Part shown: positions 50,799 to 61,800 of the stretch, piece by piece
Numbering within the stretch: the first letter of the stretch is position 1
Layout: every line of letters starts with the position of its first letter
NCBI GenBank assembly: GCA_017303795.1
Contig: JAFLBR010000004.1
Location: 1 to 64,000, forward strand
Reading direction: 5' to 3'
Source of the DNA: Cytophagales bacterium
Lineage (GTDB): Bacteria; Bacteroidota; Bacteroidia; Cytophagales; Cyclobacteriaceae
DNA length: 64,000 nt
Program-made: the position numbers and the translations under genes
The notes under the pieces: model-generated
The model's database searches: none
Seen by the model: the letters and a program-made list of their open reading frames with translations, nothing else
What the model was told of the DNA's origin: nothing

Positions 50799-53150
50799 TT
50801 ATTCGCTTCGAAGTGAATCAACCGGATTGGCAAGGGCAACTTTAAACGAACGAAACCCAACGGTAAGGGCCGCCACTGCCAGACTAATCAAACCGGCTAA
50901 CACAAAAACCAGAATTCCGGCTTCAATGCGGTAGGCAAAATTATCTAACCATAAATTACCCAGGTAATACATGGCTGGTGCTGCAATGGCAAATGCTGCG
51001 AGCACTAACAAAATAAACTCGCGCGTAAGCAACCAGGTAAGATGCACAGTAGATGCACCCAATACTTTACGCAGCGCAACTTCGCGGGCGCGTTGTTCGG
51101 TAACAAACATAACCATACCCAACAACCCGAGGCAACTTATAAAAATTGATAAAGCTGAGAGGTAACTGAAAATCTGACTGGTGCGTTCTTCATCGCGATA
51201 TGATTGATCAATCTCTTCGTCCAGAAACACATATTCGAAAGGTGCATTTGGATTCATTTTCTTAAATACATCTTTTACCGCTTCAGTATGTTCTACCAGG
51301 TTGCCAGCCCCCAACCGTACTGCAATTCGGTAATATTCATTCGCATCTAAGTAAATTAACATCGGCTCTATTTTTTTGTGTGCCGATTTAAAATTGAAAT
51401 CTTTAATAACCCCAACAATCGGATTGTTGATTCGCTTGCCGAAGGTTATGGTTTTTCCAAGCGGCTCGGTAATTCCCATTTGTTTTGCCGCTTCTTCATT
51501 AATTAAAACTGCACTTGAGTCCGAAATAAACTCGGGCGAGAAGTCGCGGCCTTCTATAACTTCCATTGAAAATGTTTTCACAAAATCCTGCTCCACCGGC
51601 AGTATATGAAACAATACGGAAGCCTCTGGATTTTTGCCGTTCCATTCCACCATGTCGGTCGACTCGTTGATGTTAGAAAGCTTAGAACTGGTAGCGGTAA
51701 CATCTAATACTCCGGGCAGCGTGAGTAATTCTGTTTTAAAGGCATCGAATTGCTGCCGGAGATTTCTGTTTGCCGTAAACGTAAGAATGTTCTCCTTTTC
51801 AAAACCCAGATCGCGTGCCCGAATGTATTCCAGTTGATCTTGCACCACTAACGTGCCTGCTAAAAATGAAATAGCCAACACAAATTGCAACACCACTAAA
51901 GTGCGTCTGAAAATTATTGTACCACGGCCGCCTTTCAGATAACCTTTTAAAACCAGGGCCGGGTTTAATGCCGATAACAACAATGCCGGGTAAGCTCCGC
52001 CCAGAAACGAACAGAAAATTACCGATGCCAACAAAGGCAAATAAATAGTAGGGTTGAGCAACTCAAATTCGATTGCCTTACCACTTAATTCATTAAACGA
52101 TGGCAAGATCAACCAACTCACACCAACGGCTAACAAAAACGCCAGCACGCTGTATAATAAAGATTCTGAAAAGAAGTGCATCATTAACTGAAACCGGTTG
52201 GCACCAATTACTTTTCGCACACCGGCTTCTTTTGCGCGCCTGATTGAACGGGCTGTAGCCAGATTTGCATAGTTGATGCTCGCGATGATTAAAATAAAAA
52301 TTCCGACCGCAGAAAAAATGTACACGTACAAAATGTTGCCGCGACCAGTTGTGTCATTATTCAAATGGTTAGAATTAAGATGAATGCCGTGAAGCGGTTG
52401 CACCACCAGCTCGGCATCAGCTTTTGAATGATGTTCTTTAATCAGGTTTTTAATTTTATCGGCAAAAGCCAATGGGTTTGCCGAAGCCGAAAGCCGAGCG
52501 TAAGTATAATAGTTGTTGTAATTCCATTTGGCCAGATCATCGTACCCACCCGCCCTTACAAATTCCATAGGAATAACAAAGTCGAACTGCACATGCGAAT
52601 TTTCCGGTACATCTTTAAACACTGCCGCCACTAACAACTCTTTACTGATTATGGTTAAGGTTTTACCAATCGGATTTTCGGTATTGAAATAAATAGCTGC
52701 GAGTCGCTCTGAAATCATCACTACATCAATAGTTGATGCAAAGGTTTTGTGTTCGCCTTTCACAATCGGAAAAGTAAACACCTCAAAAAATTCTGGATCA
52801 GCAAAAATTCCTTTCTGTACAAAGGCAGTCTCATCTCTGCGAATAGTAAACTCCCCTGTGCCCATGCGACAAGAAGCCTCTACTTCAGCAAACGTGCTTT
52901 TTAAATACGGAGCCAAGGGTGCAGGCGTTACGGCAACCGGATAAATTTCGTTATTGCCATTAAACTGATTTTGAACTACGCGGTAAATGTTCTTGCTATC
53001 CGGATGGAAGCGATCGTAACTCCACTCTTTTTCTACCCAAAGAAAAATAAGGATGAATGCACTCAGGCCCACAATTAACCCCAACAGGTTTATGAGTGAG
53101 TAAATGCTGCGCATCTGGCGCAGTACTATTTTAAAGTAACTGGAAAGCAA
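50799..53150 (-). CDS. MacB/FtsX-type ABC transporter permease
   Basis: A 783-residue permease with two halves. Each has a membrane segment plus a MacB-type periplasmic domain (VEKEWSYDRFHPDSKNIYRV in the first) and an FtsX domain of three to four membrane helices (YANLATARSIRRAKEAGVRK; VTEQRAREVALRKVLGASTV). This is the duplicated type common in Bacteroidota. The start TTG at 53150 gives the usual LSSYFKIVLRQMRSIYSLIN. The matching ATPase is not beside it. Such permeases transport or secrete peptides or signal in the envelope; the substrate is not known. Confidence 0.92.
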   Translation of the reverse strand: MLSSYFKIVLRQMRSIYSLINLLGLIVGLSAFILIFLWVEKEWSYDRFHPDSKNIYRVVQNQFNGNNEIYPVAVTPAPLAPYLKSTFAEVEASCRMGTGEFTIRRDETAFVQKGIFADPEFFEVFTFPIVKGEHKTFASTIDVVMISERLAAIYFNTENPIGKTLTIISKELLVAAVFKDVPENSHVQFDFVIPMEFVRAGGYDDLAKWNYNNYYTYARLSASANPLAFADKIKNLIKEHHSKADAELVVQPLHGIHLNSNHLNNDTTGRGNILYVYIFSAVGIFILIIASINYANLATARSIRRAKEAGVRKVIGANRFQLMMHFFSESLLYSVLAFLLAVGVSWLILPSFNELSGKAIEFELLNPTIYLPLLASVIFCSFLGGAYPALLLSALNPALVLKGYLKGGRGTIIFRRTLVVLQFVLAISFLAGTLVVQDQLEYIRARDLGFEKENILTFTANRNLRQQFDAFKTELLTLPGVLDVTATSSKLSNINESTDMVEWNGKNPEASVLFHILPVEQDFVKTFSMEVIEGRDFSPEFISDSSAVLINEEAAKQMGITEPLGKTITFGKRINNPIVGVIKDFNFKSAHKKIEPMLIYLDANEYYRIAVRLGAGNLVEHTEAVKDVFKKMNPNAPFEYVFLDEEIDQSYRDEERTSQIFSYLSALSIFISCLGLLGMVMFVTEQRAREVALRKVLGASTVHLTWLLTREFILLVLAAFAIAAPAMYYLGNLWLDNFAYRIEAGILVFVLAGLISLAVAALTVGFRSFKVALANPVDSLRSE

Positions 53151-53186
53151 GTTGAAGAGTGTATTGAGACTCCGAATCGAAAGTAA

Positions 53187-53200
53187 GATGCCGCGGCATC
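53187..53200. other. Short perfect palindrome
   Basis: GATGCCGCGGCATC is a 14-bp perfect palindrome in the 82-base gap between the RidA gene and the permease gene. CCGA (53172-53175) and TCGG flank it. It might be a protein-binding site or a short hairpin for the RidA transcript. Confidence 0.3.
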
Positions 53201-53232
53201 AATCGGAAGTGCGTGTAAGAAATCTTGAGGTT

Positions 53233-53754
53233 TTACTCTACTTCAACAATTATTTCAATCTCTACCGCAATGTTGCTGGGCAGGGAGTTCATCCCCACGG
53301 CTGAGCGGGCATGTTTCCCTTTCTCGCCAAACACCGCCACCATCAAATCCGAAAATCCATTTATCACTTTGGGCTGATCAATAAAATTATCCGTACAATT
53401 AACCATGCCCAATACTTTTACTACACGCTTTACTTTGTTCAGATCGCCCAACTCGCCTTTAAGTGTAGAAAGAATTGAGATGGCTGTTTGTTTGGCAGCT
53501 TCATAACCTTGCTCGGTGGTTAAGTCGGCACCTACTTTGCCGGTAATGTTACTGCCATCGGCTTTGGTTGGGCCATGCCCGGCCAGAAATATCAGGTTGC
53601 CCGTGCGCACCGCTTTAACATAATTAGCCATCGGTTTGGTGGGTGTATATAACTCAATACCCAACTCCTTTAACTTTTTATCGAAGTCAACTTTTTGTGC
53701 GAAGCCGGAACCGGCACACAAACAAAACAAACAGGCAACTAAAATGTATTTCAT
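53233..53754 (-). CDS. Exported RidA-family protein
   Basis: The 173 residues start with a signal peptide (MKYILVACLFCLCAGSGFAQ) followed by a complete RidA/YjgF domain (KAVRTGNLIFLAGHGPTKAD; AAKQTAISILSTLKGELGDL; HARSAVGMNSLPSNIAVEIE, with the family arginine). Cytoplasmic RidA deaminates reactive imines; this group with signal peptide is directed to the periplasm, where such a role is less clear. It is divergent from tag. Confidence 0.92.
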   Translation of the reverse strand: MKYILVACLFCLCAGSGFAQKVDFDKKLKELGIELYTPTKPMANYVKAVRTGNLIFLAGHGPTKADGSNITGKVGADLTTEQGYEAAKQTAISILSTLKGELGDLNKVKRVVKVLGMVNCTDNFIDQPKVINGFSDLMVAVFGEKGKHARSAVGMNSLPSNIAVEIEIIVEVE

Positions 53755-53827
53755 AAATTAAGTTTAAGAACTGGAAGGTATAAAACTTTGTACGAAACGC
53801 GGTAACTTCCAAACAAATTATAATAAG

Positions 53828-54400
53828 ATGGCTGATGTTTTTAGATGCCCGTGGTGCCTGGGGTTTGATCAATACATAAAATACCACGATGAAGAATGGG
53901 GTGTACCCGTGCATGACGACCGCAAGCATTTTGAATTTCTGATTCTGGAAGGTGCACAAGCCGGATTAAGCTGGGCAACCATTTTAAAGAAGCGCGAAGG
54001 CTATCGAAAAAACTTTGCCGACTTCGATCCCGCTAAAGTGGCTCGCTTTACGGAAAAGAAACTGGAAAAAATTTTACAAGACCCCGGCATTATCCGCAAC
54101 AAGTTAAAAGTGTATGCTGCCGTAAATAATGCCAAGCGATTTTTAGAAGTACAAAAAGAGTTTGGAAGCTTTGATACATACATCTGGCGTTTTGTAGGTG
54201 GCAAACCTATTGTTAACAAATGGAAATCGTTAGGACAGGTTGCACCTACCACCAAAGAATCCGATGTCTTAAGCAAAGATTTAATCAAGCGTGGGTTTAA
54301 GTTTGTGGGCAGCACGGTAATTTATGCGCACATGCAAGCATGTGGGTTAGTGAATGATCATTTGGCGGATTGTTTCAGGTACACCACGGTGGGTAAGTAG
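53828..54400 (+). CDS. tag: DNA-3-methyladenine glycosylase I
   Basis: Tag removes 3-methyladenine from alkylated DNA. The 190 residues start FRCPWCLGFDQYIKYHDEEW, with Cys7 and His20 as two of the zinc ligands; the other two are in the C-terminal AHMQACGLVNDHLADC. FEFLILEGAQAGLSWATILK contains the glutamate of the substrate pocket. All landmarks are present and the length matches the E. coli enzyme. It is divergent from the RidA gene and upstream of a two-component system. Confidence 0.96.
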   Translation: MADVFRCPWCLGFDQYIKYHDEEWGVPVHDDRKHFEFLILEGAQAGLSWATILKKREGYRKNFADFDPAKVARFTEKKLEKILQDPGIIRNKLKVYAAVNNAKRFLEVQKEFGSFDTYIWRFVGGKPIVNKWKSLGQVAPTTKESDVLSKDLIKRGFKFVGSTVIYAHMQACGLVNDHLADCFRYTTVGK

Positions 54401-54410
54401 CACTGTTGTA

Positions 54411-54418
54411 TTTTTGCA
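54411..54418 (+). promoter_or_regulatory. -7 element of the two-component/efflux operon
   Basis: TATTTTTG matches TAnnTTTG, 23 bases upstream of the response-regulator ATG at 54442. No clear -33 box is present, as expected of a promoter that needs an activator. Confidence 0.4.
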
Positions 54419-54441
54419 CACCTTTCCATTTATTATACTAG

Positions 54442-55134
54442 ATGCAACAAATACTTATAGCCGAAGACGATACTAATATTGCTTCAGACCTGAAGCAACA
54501 ATTTCAAAACGAAGGGTTTGAAGCAGAAGTAGTTTTTGATGGCGTACTTGCCGAAAAAATCATTCTGCGCAAAACTTTCGATTGCATCATTCTTGATATA
54601 AACATGCCCGGCAAAAACGGCCTTGAAGTATGTAAAGCCGTTCGAACCCAAAAAATTACAGCTCCCATATTAATGCTTACCGCATTTGGTGAAGTGGAAG
54701 ACAAGTTGACGGGTTTTGAAAATGGAGCCGATGATTATCTTACCAAACCGTTTTTCTTTAAAGAACTTCTGGCACGCGTAAAGGCGTTGTTGAAGCGTGG
54801 GGCAAGGCAAAACGAACCCGCACAAGTACTAACCATTAGCGATCTGATGATTGACCTCTCCACTAAAACAGCCGCGCGCGGTGGTGTGGCTATTAAACTT
54901 ACTGCCCGTGAGTTTGAAATTTTAACTGCTTTGGCTGAAGCTAAGGGCGGTGTGGTTTCAAAAAAAACGCTTATCAAAAAAATTTGGGGCACATTGGTGG
55001 AAGTAAATACTAATACCATAGAAGTGTTTATTAACTCGCTTCGAAATAAAATTGACAAACAGCACGAGGTAAAATTAATTCATACCCGGCCAGGGTTCGG
55101 GTATGTTTTAGGAGTAGGTCAACATGAAAATTAG
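54442..55134 (+). CDS. OmpR-family response regulator
   Basis: The 230-residue regulator has an N-terminal receiver (acidic pocket AEDDTN; phosphate acceptor Asp52 in CIILDINMPGKNG; LTKPFFFKELLARV with the conserved lysine) and a winged-helix DNA-binding domain (KLTAREFEILTALAEAKGGV; TNTIEVFINSLRNKI; THTRPG-like IHTRPGFGYVLG). It overlaps the kinase gene by 11 bases. The layout (RR-HK-CzcCBA) fits metal-responsive regulators such as CzcR or CusR. Confidence 0.96.
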   Translation: MQQILIAEDDTNIASDLKQQFQNEGFEAEVVFDGVLAEKIILRKTFDCIILDINMPGKNGLEVCKAVRTQKITAPILMLTAFGEVEDKLTGFENGADDYLTKPFFFKELLARVKALLKRGARQNEPAQVLTISDLMIDLSTKTAARGGVAIKLTAREFEILTALAEAKGGVVSKKTLIKKIWGTLVEVNTNTIEVFINSLRNKIDKQHEVKLIHTRPGFGYVLGVGQHEN

Positions 55135-56488
55135 AAATCGGATTCTATTATTCCTTGCAGGTTCTTTCCCGGTGGTGCTGGGCATAGCTTTATTGGCCGT
55201 TTACTTTAGCATGGCCGAGTACCGCGAAGAAGAATTTTTGCAACGCCTGAAAGAAAAAACCACCACTACTTTACGATTGCTCATCGATGTTCAGAAAATT
55301 GATCATGCATTATTGCGGGCACTAGATGAAACAACCATTAATAATCTGTACGATGAAAAAATTCTACTCTTTGATGCCGATGGAAAAATCATCTACGCCA
55401 GTGTAGATGATACGGCCGTTCTTTTTCCGCTTGATTTGTTGCAGGATTTAAAAGAAGGCACCACCGAAATCTTTTATCGTGAAGGCGAGTACGATGTGTA
55501 CGCTCACGTACTTGAAAAAAATGGCGAAAAATATTATGCCATCGGAAAAGCAAATGACATTTACGGAAAAGAGAAGCTTCGTTTTCTGGTATGGACACTT
55601 CTGGGTGTTTTTACGGTTTCCGTTTTGTTGGAGGCTCTCATTGCGCTTTATCTTTCGCGGCAGATTTCGCAACCAATTGTACGCCTTACCGATGAAGTAA
55701 ACAATAAGTCCATTAACAATCTCACGCAGGTATATGTACCCGCTACCCGCGATGAAATTGCTTCGCTGGCTAACGGCTTTAATAACATGCTGGGTCGAGT
55801 GGAGCAATCTTACTCGTACCAGAAAAATCTAATTCACCATGTTTCGCACGAGTTAAAAACTCCCATTGCTGTTCTTATCTCCAATATTGAGCGGGTACTA
55901 AATGAAAAAGACCCACAACACTGGCAGGAAAGTTTAGAGTTTCAGAAAAACGGGCTGATGCAGATGAGTACGGTGGTAACTACGCTGCTGGATATTTCGA
56001 AATTCGAAACTGACCCAACACATGTTTTTACTGAATCAGTACGAGTTGATGAACTCATTTTTTCGTGTATAGAAAGTTTGCAGGCGGTGTATCCAACCGC
56101 AAGGTTTGAAGTTGCCATTAATAAAAATGTAAATGATGCCGGAGAATTAAGTTGCCCCGGTAACGAACGGATGCTACACATTGCATTTATTAATGTGCTT
56201 AAAAATGCTATTGCATATTCTGACGATGAACGCGTAGCCATTGAAATCACCACCGAGAAAAATAAACTGTGTGTATGGGTGGACAATAACGGGCCTACAC
56301 TTTCTGATAAAGATCAGGCCGGTTTGTTTTCCTACTTCTTTCGTGGTAATAATACCATCAAAAAAGTGGGCATCGGGCTTGGTCTTGTTATGGTTTCTAA
56401 AATTATTCTGTTACACCACGGCACCATTCTGTACCTCATAACCGAATCGAATAAAAACAGATTCGTGATTTCATTACCGCAGTCTTAA
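55124..56488 (+). CDS. Sensor histidine kinase
   Basis: A 454-residue kinase with two membrane segments (IRNRILLFLAGSFPVVLGIA, and about residues 155-180) around a periplasmic sensor of about 130 residues. HAMP (SRQISQPIVRLTDEV), HisKA with His242 in LIHHVSHELKTPIAVL, and an HATPase domain (NVLKNAIAYSDDE; DNNGPTLSD; GIGLGLVMVSKI) follow. No clear metal-binding cluster of His or Cys is visible in the periplasmic part. It starts inside the regulator gene and is followed 57 bases later by the efflux genes. Confidence 0.95.
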   Translation: MKIRNRILLFLAGSFPVVLGIALLAVYFSMAEYREEEFLQRLKEKTTTTLRLLIDVQKIDHALLRALDETTINNLYDEKILLFDADGKIIYASVDDTAVLFPLDLLQDLKEGTTEIFYREGEYDVYAHVLEKNGEKYYAIGKANDIYGKEKLRFLVWTLLGVFTVSVLLEALIALYLSRQISQPIVRLTDEVNNKSINNLTQVYVPATRDEIASLANGFNNMLGRVEQSYSYQKNLIHHVSHELKTPIAVLISNIERVLNEKDPQHWQESLEFQKNGLMQMSTVVTTLLDISKFETDPTHVFTESVRVDELIFSCIESLQAVYPTARFEVAINKNVNDAGELSCPGNERMLHIAFINVLKNAIAYSDDERVAIEITTEKNKLCVWVDNNGPTLSDKDQAGLFSYFFRGNNTIKKVGIGLGLVMVSKIILLHHGTILYLITESNKNRFVISLPQS

Positions 56489-56545
56489 GCTAACCTTTAT
56501 CCGGCTTAAGGTTTTCTTAAGCCGGTTACCCGTTAGTGTTGCAGT

Positions 56546-57790
56546 ATGAAATTTCTGCACACTGTATTAATAGCGCTTATTTCTTTTAGTGGTTTTGCCC
56601 AAAAGAAAACGCAACTCACATTGGCCCAGGCCGATAGTTTATTTCTAAGCAAGAATCTGCTTCTGTTGGCAGGGCAGTATAACCTTCAGGCCAAAGAAGC
56701 ACTTATCATTCAGGCTCGCGCATACCCGAACCCAATCTTTGTTGCCGATGTAAACGCCTACGACCCCGAGAACAACAAAACATTTCATGTGGGCCAGACC
56801 GGTCAGAAATTTTTTCAACTGGAGCAACTCATTTTGCTGGGCGGTAAACGTAAAGCCGAAATAGATATCGCCAAACAAAACACTAAGCTTGCTGCGCTTG
56901 AGTTGGAAGACCTGCTGCGAAGCTTGCGTTACCAACTTCATGCAGGCTTTTACATCGTAAACCAGCAACGCATTACGCTGGAAAAATTCGACCGTCAGTT
57001 AGATGTATTAGATACACTAATCAGCGCGTACGAAAGGCAGGTGGCACGCGGCAACCTTCCACTCAAAGATGTTATTCGACTTAAAGCGGTTTACTTCAAA
57101 ATCAATAACGATAAAAGTGAACTGGCTAATAACTATTTCGCACAGCAGCAAAACATTCAGCTCATGCTGCAAACCGACAATTACATTGAGCCTGTTGTTA
57201 ATGATAGTGATTTTGACAACCTGATCGCTCCCATCGTTTACAATACTCTGCTGGATAGCGCGCTGCAAAACAGGCCCGATCTTAAGCTAGCTAACGAAGA
57301 AGAAGCACTAGCCCTCTTAAACATAAAACTACAGAAGAAACTTGCCGTGCCCGATATGGCCCTTAACAGTTCGTACGATCAACGCAGCGGTGCATTTGTA
57401 AATCAGGTAAATGTGGGTGTTAGCATTCCATTGCCACTATGGAATCGCAACCGGGGCAACATCAAAGCAGCACAACACGAAATGCAATCGGCCAATGTTT
57501 ACCAAAAACAAAAAACTACCGAAGTGCAAACCGAAGTGCGCGCAGCGTGGCAAGACCTTACGCTTAGTCTTTCAGAATATCAGAAAATTAAAACGTTCTA
57601 TAGCAGCGATTTTGATACGGTGTTTAATGGCGTAAATCAGAATTTTCAGAGAGGCAATATTTCCATTCTGGAGTTTGTGGACTTCTTCGAATCGTATAAC
57701 GAATCGCTTAGCGAATACGAGCGCGTTAAAAATTACCTGGCTACATCGGCCATGCAAATCAATTATGTAACTGCTTCTAAAATTTATTAA
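56546..57790 (+). CDS. TolC/CzcC-family outer-membrane efflux protein
   Basis: A 414-residue outer-membrane factor with a signal peptide (MKFLHTVLIALISFSGFAQ) and two repeats of the TolC type, with long coiled helices (TQGQLxxE-type segments such as TLEKFDRQLDVLDTLISAYE; VNVGVSIPLPLWNRNRGNIK). This family forms the outer channel of tripartite pumps. It lies between the kinase and the adaptor, 4 bases upstream of the latter's ATG. Confidence 0.94.
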   Translation: MKFLHTVLIALISFSGFAQKKTQLTLAQADSLFLSKNLLLLAGQYNLQAKEALIIQARAYPNPIFVADVNAYDPENNKTFHVGQTGQKFFQLEQLILLGGKRKAEIDIAKQNTKLAALELEDLLRSLRYQLHAGFYIVNQQRITLEKFDRQLDVLDTLISAYERQVARGNLPLKDVIRLKAVYFKINNDKSELANNYFAQQQNIQLMLQTDNYIEPVVNDSDFDNLIAPIVYNTLLDSALQNRPDLKLANEEEALALLNIKLQKKLAVPDMALNSSYDQRSGAFVNQVNVGVSIPLPLWNRNRGNIKAAQHEMQSANVYQKQKTTEVQTEVRAAWQDLTLSLSEYQKIKTFYSSDFDTVFNGVNQNFQRGNISILEFVDFFESYNESLSEYERVKNYLATSAMQINYVTASKIY

Positions 57791-57794
57791 ATCC

Positions 57795-58874
57795 ATGAAC
57801 CGAACTCATTCCGTACTGCTCTCAGTCTTTCTGCTGTTGGCTTGCTCAAACGAAAAAAAATATGAAGAAACAGGTGTAGCCTTTTCCATAAGCGACACCA
57901 TGCTGGCAAGTTGCGAGTTTTACAATGCCTTAGAAGAACCTGTAAAAAATGAAATCCGGTTGTTCGGAAAAATTACAGCCGACAATAATAAAATGGCTCA
58001 TGTAAACTCCATTGTTGGCGGAATTGTACTTACCGTAAATGCCGAACTGGGCGATTATGTAAAACAAGGCCAGACATTAGCCACTGTGCGAAGCAGCGAG
58101 GTGGCTGAGTTTCAACGGCAACGCCTGGATGCACAAAGTGATGTAGCCGTAGCCGAAAAAAATCTTCAGGTTACAAAAGAACTCTTTGAAGGTAAGCTAA
58201 ACTCTGAACGCGATGTAAATGCTGCCGAAAAAGAATGGATAAAAGCCAAAGCCGAACTGGCTCGCATTAACGAGGTATATGCTATCTATAAATTGCGCGA
58301 TGGCTCTACCTACACCATTTCTGCCCCCATAAGCGGATTTGTTTTAGACAAAACTATTTTTCCGAACGAGCAACTGCGCAGTGATGTTTCCGAAGCACTC
58401 TTTTCTATTTCAGAAATAGACGAAGTGTGGGCTATGGCCAACGTAAGCGAAAGCGATATTTCTAAAATTCAGTTGGGTTACGATGCCGAAGTGCGCACGT
58501 TGGGTTTTCCCGATAAGGTGTACAAAGGAAAAATCGATAAGATTTTTAATGCGATTGATCCCGAAACAAAAGCCATGAAAGTGCGGGTGCGCATTCCCAA
58601 CGAAAACTTTCAATTGAAGCCTGAAATGATGGCCACCGTAAATGTAATCTTCACCGAAAAACAAAATCTGATAGCCGTACCCTCATCTTCTATCATTTTT
58701 GATAAAAGTAAAAATTGGGTAATGGTGTATAAAGATCGCCAGAACATAGAAACACGCAACGTAGAAGTGTATCGGCAATTGGGCGCTGTAACCTATCTGC
58801 TAAATGGTTTACAGCCAGGCGAAAAAGTGATTTCGAAGAACGGGCTGTTTGTGTACGATGCTATAAACGATTAA
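57795..58874 (+). CDS. Efflux RND periplasmic adaptor (CzcB-like) lipoprotein
   Basis: The 359-residue membrane-fusion protein has a signal with lipobox LLLACSNEKK, so it is anchored in the envelope. It has a lipoyl-type domain (GGIVLTVNAELGDYVKQGQT), a coiled hairpin (QRLDAQSDVAVAEKNLQVTK), a barrel domain (VRTLGFPDKVYKGKIDKIF) and an MP domain. No cysteine- or histidine-rich metal site is evident. The RND gene begins 3 bases after the stop. Confidence 0.94.
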   Translation: MNRTHSVLLSVFLLLACSNEKKYEETGVAFSISDTMLASCEFYNALEEPVKNEIRLFGKITADNNKMAHVNSIVGGIVLTVNAELGDYVKQGQTLATVRSSEVAEFQRQRLDAQSDVAVAEKNLQVTKELFEGKLNSERDVNAAEKEWIKAKAELARINEVYAIYKLRDGSTYTISAPISGFVLDKTIFPNEQLRSDVSEALFSISEIDEVWAMANVSESDISKIQLGYDAEVRTLGFPDKVYKGKIDKIFNAIDPETKAMKVRVRIPNENFQLKPEMMATVNVIFTEKQNLIAVPSSSIIFDKSKNWVMVYKDRQNIETRNVEVYRQLGAVTYLLNGLQPGEKVISKNGLFVYDAIND

Positions 58875-58877
58875 GCA

Positions 58878-61800
58878 ATGGGAAAATTTATTCGAAACAT
58901 AATTGCCTTCTCGCTTAAGAATCGATTCTTCACTTTCTTCTGGGTTTCGCTATTGGTAATTGGTGGTGTATTCTCCTTCATTAAAATTCCAATTGAGGCC
59001 TTTCCGGATGTTACCAATACACAAATTATTATTGTAACCGAATGGAATGGGCGCAGTGCCGAAGAAGTAGAACGCTTTGTAACCACGCCAATCGAAATTG
59101 CCATGAACAGCGTGCAGCGCAAAACCAATGTGCGCAGCATAACCATGTTCGGGTTATCGGTAATCAAAATTATTTTTGATGATGATGTAGAAGACTTCTT
59201 TGCACGCCAGCAGGTAAATAATCAATTGCGCAATGTGCAACTGCCCGATGCTGTTGAACCCGAAGTGCAACCACCTTACGGCCCAACCGGAGAAATTTTT
59301 AGGTATGTGTTGAAAAGTGAAAGCCGCGATTCGCGCGATCTGCTTACTATTCAAAACTGGACTATCGACAGGCAACTGCGGGCCGTGCCCGGTGTGGCCG
59401 ATGTAGTTGCTTTTGGCGGAAGAGAAAAAACGTACGAGATCAGCATCAATCCCGTACAACTTCAAAAGTATAATCTTACTCCAACCGAATTATTCGAAGC
59501 CATCTCCAAATCAAACCTGAATGTGGGTGGTGATGTAATTGAAAAAAACGGACAAGCTTATGTGGTGCGCGGCATTGGTCTGCTCTCCTCCATCGAAGAA
59601 ATTGAAAACACGATTGTGGATATCTACAATGGCAACCCATTGCTGGTAAAACGGGTAGCCACTGTTAACGAAAGCAGTCTGCCCCGCGTAGGCCAGGTTG
59701 GGTTAAATGATAATGACGATGTAGTAGAAGGGATTGTGGTGATGCGCAAAAACGAAAACCCAAGCGAAGTACTGGCGCGCGTAAAAGCAAAAATTGAAGA
59801 ACTAAATACCCAGATACTACCAAGCGATGTAAGCATGGAAACATTTTACGATCGCGATAACCTGATGGCCTATTGTACCAAAACGGTAATGCATAACCTG
59901 GTAGAAGGTATGATTCTGGTTACCGTAATTGTTTTCATTTTTATGGCCGACTGGCGCACCACCATTATTGTAGCCGTAGTCATTCCGCTATCGTTGCTGT
60001 TTGCGTTTCTGTTATTAAAGTTGCGCGGTATGAGTGCCAACCTGCTATCGCTTGGCGCGGTTGATTTTGGAATAATTATAGATGGGGCCGTGGTAATGGT
60101 GGAAGGATTGTTTGTGGCCCTGGATCATGAAGCACAAAAGCATGGCATGGCTCGGTTTAATCGCCTCAGCAAACTCGGGCTTATTAAAAAGACCGGTGCC
60201 GAAATGGGTAAAGCAATCTTCTTTTCCAAACTCATCATCATCTCGGCACTGCTGCCCATCTTCGCTTTTCAAAAAGTAGAAGGCAAAATGTTTTCGCCAT
60301 TGGCCTTTACGCTGGGCTTTGCATTATTAGGTGCTTTGTTGTTTACGCTTACACTGGTGCCGTTGCTTAGCGCGATGTTGTTAAAAAAGAATGTGAAAGA
60401 GAAACACAACTTCTTTATCGATTTCGTAAACAACTCCGTAGCCAAAGCTTTTGGCTTTACATTCAGAAGAAGACGAATAACTGTTGCCATTGCATTAATC
60501 AGTTTTGCCGGCACCATATTCTCAGCACAATGGCTGGGCACCGAGTTTCTACCGCAGCTAAATGAAGGTGCGCTTTGGGTTGAAGCAAAACTTCCCATGA
60601 GTTCGTCCTTAAGTGAAACTGTAAAAATGGTAAGCGTACTGCGCGATGAGTTGAGAACCTTCCCCGAAGTAAATGGTGTACTCTCGCAAACCGGGCGCAG
60701 CAACGATGGTACCGACCCCAGCGGTTTCTACTATGTACAGATGCAGGTAAACCTGAAACCTAAAGAAGAGTGGCAACGAAAAATCAGCATGGACGGGCTG
60801 GTTGAAGAAATGGATACCAAACTCAAAAAATACCAGGGCATAAATTACAACTACTCGCAACCGATTATCGACAACGTGGCTGAAGCCGTGGCCGGGATGA
60901 ATGCCAGCAATGCCGTAAAAATTTATGGTAACGATCTGAACCAACTGGATGCTATTGCCAATCAGGTTCTGGATCAGATTAAAGATGTGGACGGCATTAA
61001 AGATGTGGGCATTCTGCGCAACATTGGCCAACCCGAAATGAGCATTGTGCTGGACGAAGAGCGCATGGCCATGTATGGCGTTACCAAAGCCGATGCACTT
61101 ACGGTTATTGAAATGGCCATTGGTGGCAAAACTGCTACTGTTAAATACGAAGGCGAGAAAAAGTTTGACATCCGCCTTCGCTACGCGCAGAATTTCCGTA
61201 AAGATGAAGATGATATTATGATGCTGATGATACCCAGCATTAAAGACGAAAAAATTCCCTTAAAGGAAATTGCCTCTATCAAACAGATAACCGGCCCGGC
61301 ATTTATCTATCGCGATAACACCAAACGTTTTATTGGTGTAAAGTTTTCTGTGCGCGAGCGCGATCTGGGAAGCACCATAGCCGAAGCTCAAAAAAATGTA
61401 ACCGAAAACATTCAACTGCCACAAGGCTATAGCATGACGTGGACCGGTGAATTTGAAAACCAGGTGCGCGCCACACAAACATTAGGGCAAGTAGTGCCTA
61501 TTAGTCTCATTCTTATTTTCTTATTGCTGTTTATCATGTTTGGCAACGTGCGCGATGCCGGCTATGTACTCATTAACGTTCCGTTTGCACTGATTGGTGG
61601 TATTATTGCCTTGCACGTAACGGGTATCAACTTTGGTATTTCTGCGGGCGTTGGGTTTATTGCTTTGTTTGGTATCTGTGTGCAGAACGGTGTAATTCTT
61701 ATCAGCGAGTTTCATAAACAAACCCATCAGTTGGGCAATCTTTCGCAAGCCATTTTTAATTCGGTAAAGGTGCGCACACGCCCCGTGGTAATGACGGCAT

